From positions 1 through 64,000 of IMG/VR virus record IMGVR_UViG_3300007511_000003: a stretch of DNA of 64,000 bases; one strand, written 5' to 3'. Origin of the DNA: a virus. A program made the position numbers and the translations under genes. Positions 63,029 through 64,000 of this stretch are shown in pieces; positions within the stretch are counted from its first letter, which is position 1; every line of letters starts with the position of its first letter. The notes beneath the pieces were generated by a model. The model had not been told where the DNA came from, did no database searches, and worked only from the letters and a program-made list of their open reading frames with translations.

Positions 63029-64000
63029 AATCATCTGGGCGTTTCAACTCACCTTTATGTTCCCAACGGACAAGGGCTTCGACTGCTTCTACCTTGTTGG
63101 CCCCCAGGTTTATTTTAGGTTGGTATACCAGATAAAACTCACCTTTTTCCAGACCTTCACGGACGGAGGCTTCTATTTCAACACGACGGCAAGCTTTCTC
63201 TTGCATTTCTGGATGATAAAAGTGGAAGGTACCACGTCCAGCATTCTTGGATTCATACATTGCACTGTCGGCACTCTTGAGCAGGTCTTCTTGGAGTTCT
63301 GCGTCGTCTGGGTAGACTGAGATACCGATTGAACAGGAGATGAAAATGTTCTGCCCACACAGCTGGAAGGGTAACGTTAACTGTTCCAGAATCTTACGGG
63401 CAACCAACTCAACATAACAGGGATGGGTGATACCTGTCAGGATAGTAGTGAATTCATCCCCTCCAAGACGGGCTACAGTATCCGACTGCCGCACGCAACT
63501 CTTGATACGGATGGCTACCTCCCGCAGCAAGTCATCCCCTGCGTCGTGTCCGAGAGTGTCATTCACCCACTTGAAACGATCCAGGTCAATAAACATTAAC
63601 ACAACCTGTTCTCTGTGCCTCTTGGCGGCATACATAGACTGTGACAAACGGTCCAAAAATAGGCTGCGGTTGGGTAACCCTGTCAGTTTGTCCCTCTCTA
63701 CCTGGAGTTTTAGCTGGTGTTCCAAATACCTCCGTTTGATTAAACACGCGACTGTCGAAGCTACCACGCCAAGGAAATCCTGTTCTTCCTTATTCACAGG
63801 ATGCCCTTCTTCCAGATATAGGTTAAGTACTCCCAAGAGCTTATCAGCATCCATGATGGGCACTACATAATGCCCATGAGGAACCATGCCCTCGAATGTA
63901 AAGTCATGTTGGTGGTCCACTTTATCGGCGAAGAGGAGGCTCTGTGATTGCAGTACTCTACCACACAGACAATCCCCTAGTTTTATAACCGCGCATTGTA
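62943..64000 (-). CDS. GAF-GGDEF diguanylate cyclase with truncated EAL domain (5' end outside window)
   Basis: Open from the right edge to a stop at 62943 (about 350 codons in view). GAF domain first (CAVIKLGDCLCGRVLQSQSL, VPIMDADKLLGVLNLYL), then GGDEF: DKLTGLPNRSLFLDRLSQSM, FIDLDRFKWVNDTLGHDAGD, inhibitory RQSD and active-site RLGGDEF intact, GISVYPDDA. An EAL domain starts (YLVYQPKINLGANKVEAVEA, LVRWEH) but breaks at DDFIPVAG, and the rest is antisense of the neighbouring gene. Predicted to make c-di-GMP without a working phosphodiesterase. Could be host DNA at a junction. Confidence 0.8.
   Translation of the reverse strand, partial: QCAVIKLGDCLCGRVLQSQSLLFADKVDHQHDFTFEGMVPHGHYVVPIMDADKLLGVLNLYLEEGHPVNKEEQDFLGVVASTVACLIKRRYLEHQLKLQVERDKLTGLPNRSLFLDRLSQSMYAAKRHREQVVLMFIDLDRFKWVNDTLGHDAGDDLLREVAIRIKSCVRQSDTVARLGGDEFTTILTGITHPCYVELVARKILEQLTLPFQLCGQNIFISCSIGISVYPDDAELQEDLLKSADSAMYESKNAGRGTFHFYHPEMQEKACRRVEIEASVREGLEKGEFYLVYQPKINLGANKVEAVEALVRWEHKGELKRPDDFIPVAGVLPRHWPQPERQWQAGPLEGLP

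Noticed and set aside
63427-63870. 147-codon + strand frame opposite the GGDEF gene
   Set aside because: The minus strand has unmistakable GAF and GGDEF motifs here; the + frame is a shadow.
1-64000. tRNA genes, CRISPR arrays, transposons, integrase or attachment sites
   Set aside because: Nearly all sequence is coding; the few gaps over 60 bases were read and show no cloverleaf, repeat-spacer pattern, transposase or integrase.

Overview
The window is a segment of a large tailed-phage genome (Caudoviricetes, myovirus-like gene content, probably a Gram-negative host). Genes are tightly packed, almost all on the + strand, often with ATGA or TAATG overlaps. It carries tail-fibre and lysis genes, T4-type recombination genes (gp46/gp47-like, a RecA/UvsX-like ATPase, a gp32-like ssDNA-binding protein), a phage sigma-like factor and a very large nucleotide-metabolism set. 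I see no integrase, attachment site, tRNA or CRISPR array. The host is inferred only weakly: the succinylase-type DapD, the M15 endolysins and the GGDEF protein all fit a proteobacterium.

Layout. 1-8000: tail-fibre region with two very large repetitive fibre proteins, closed by a strong terminator. 8000-11400: lysis module (two LydA-type holin paralogues, a 3TM holin, an M15 peptidase) with interleaved structural genes, ending in a rearrangement scar. 11500-19300: minus-strand primase, a Cas4/RecB-like nuclease, a second endolysin, a metallopeptidase, a DpdA-type DNA-guanine transglycosylase, a SWIM protein and a sigma-like protein. 19300-35800: replication and recombination (ssDNA-binding protein, RecA-like, MmcB, gp47, J-domain protein, DnaX-like clamp loader, gp46, UvrD). 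35800-45600: MazG, QueD (one fragment plus one complete copy), a minus-strand homing endonuclease, phosphoribosyltransferases, a SpoT-like HD hydrolase, a lipoprotein and RNase HII. 45600-62600: DapD, a predicted Acb2 anti-CBASS sponge, an NYN nuclease, PurC, a Lar-like protein, dCMP deaminase, a second PyrE-like protein, ThyX, class II ribonucleotide reductase, a DEDDh exonuclease and PyrF. 62600-64000: a small phage gene abutting a minus-strand GAF-GGDEF gene whose EAL domain is cut off.

Most notable points. (1) The clamp-loader ATPase gene is fractured by a naturally split intein inside its Walker B motif; the 226-base gap carries, antisense, the C-terminal remnant of a Vsr-like homing endonuclease. 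(2) DpdA plus QueD point to 7-deazaguanine modification of the phage DNA. (3) An octamer, TGTAAATA, close to the T4 late promoter TATAAATA, lies in nine intergenic positions just upstream of genes and often overlaps the preceding stop codon; a sigma-like protein is encoded nearby. (4) Many start codons follow an extended ribosome-binding motif GGAGCCGA. (5) Five genes are broken by an apparent +1 shift, each explained by one extra base in a homopolymer; this may be sequence error or real slippage, and I annotate the joined genes.

Together the genes describe a phage that builds and protects its own modified DNA (RNR, ThyX, dCMP deaminase, MazG, HPRT, PyrE, PyrF and PurC for nucleotides; DpdA/QueD for modification; Acb2, Lar-like and SpoT-like HD proteins against host responses) and replicates with a partly T4-like, partly bacterial-type machinery. 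Structural head genes, the DNA polymerase, terminase and the rest of the queuosine pathway are not in this window.
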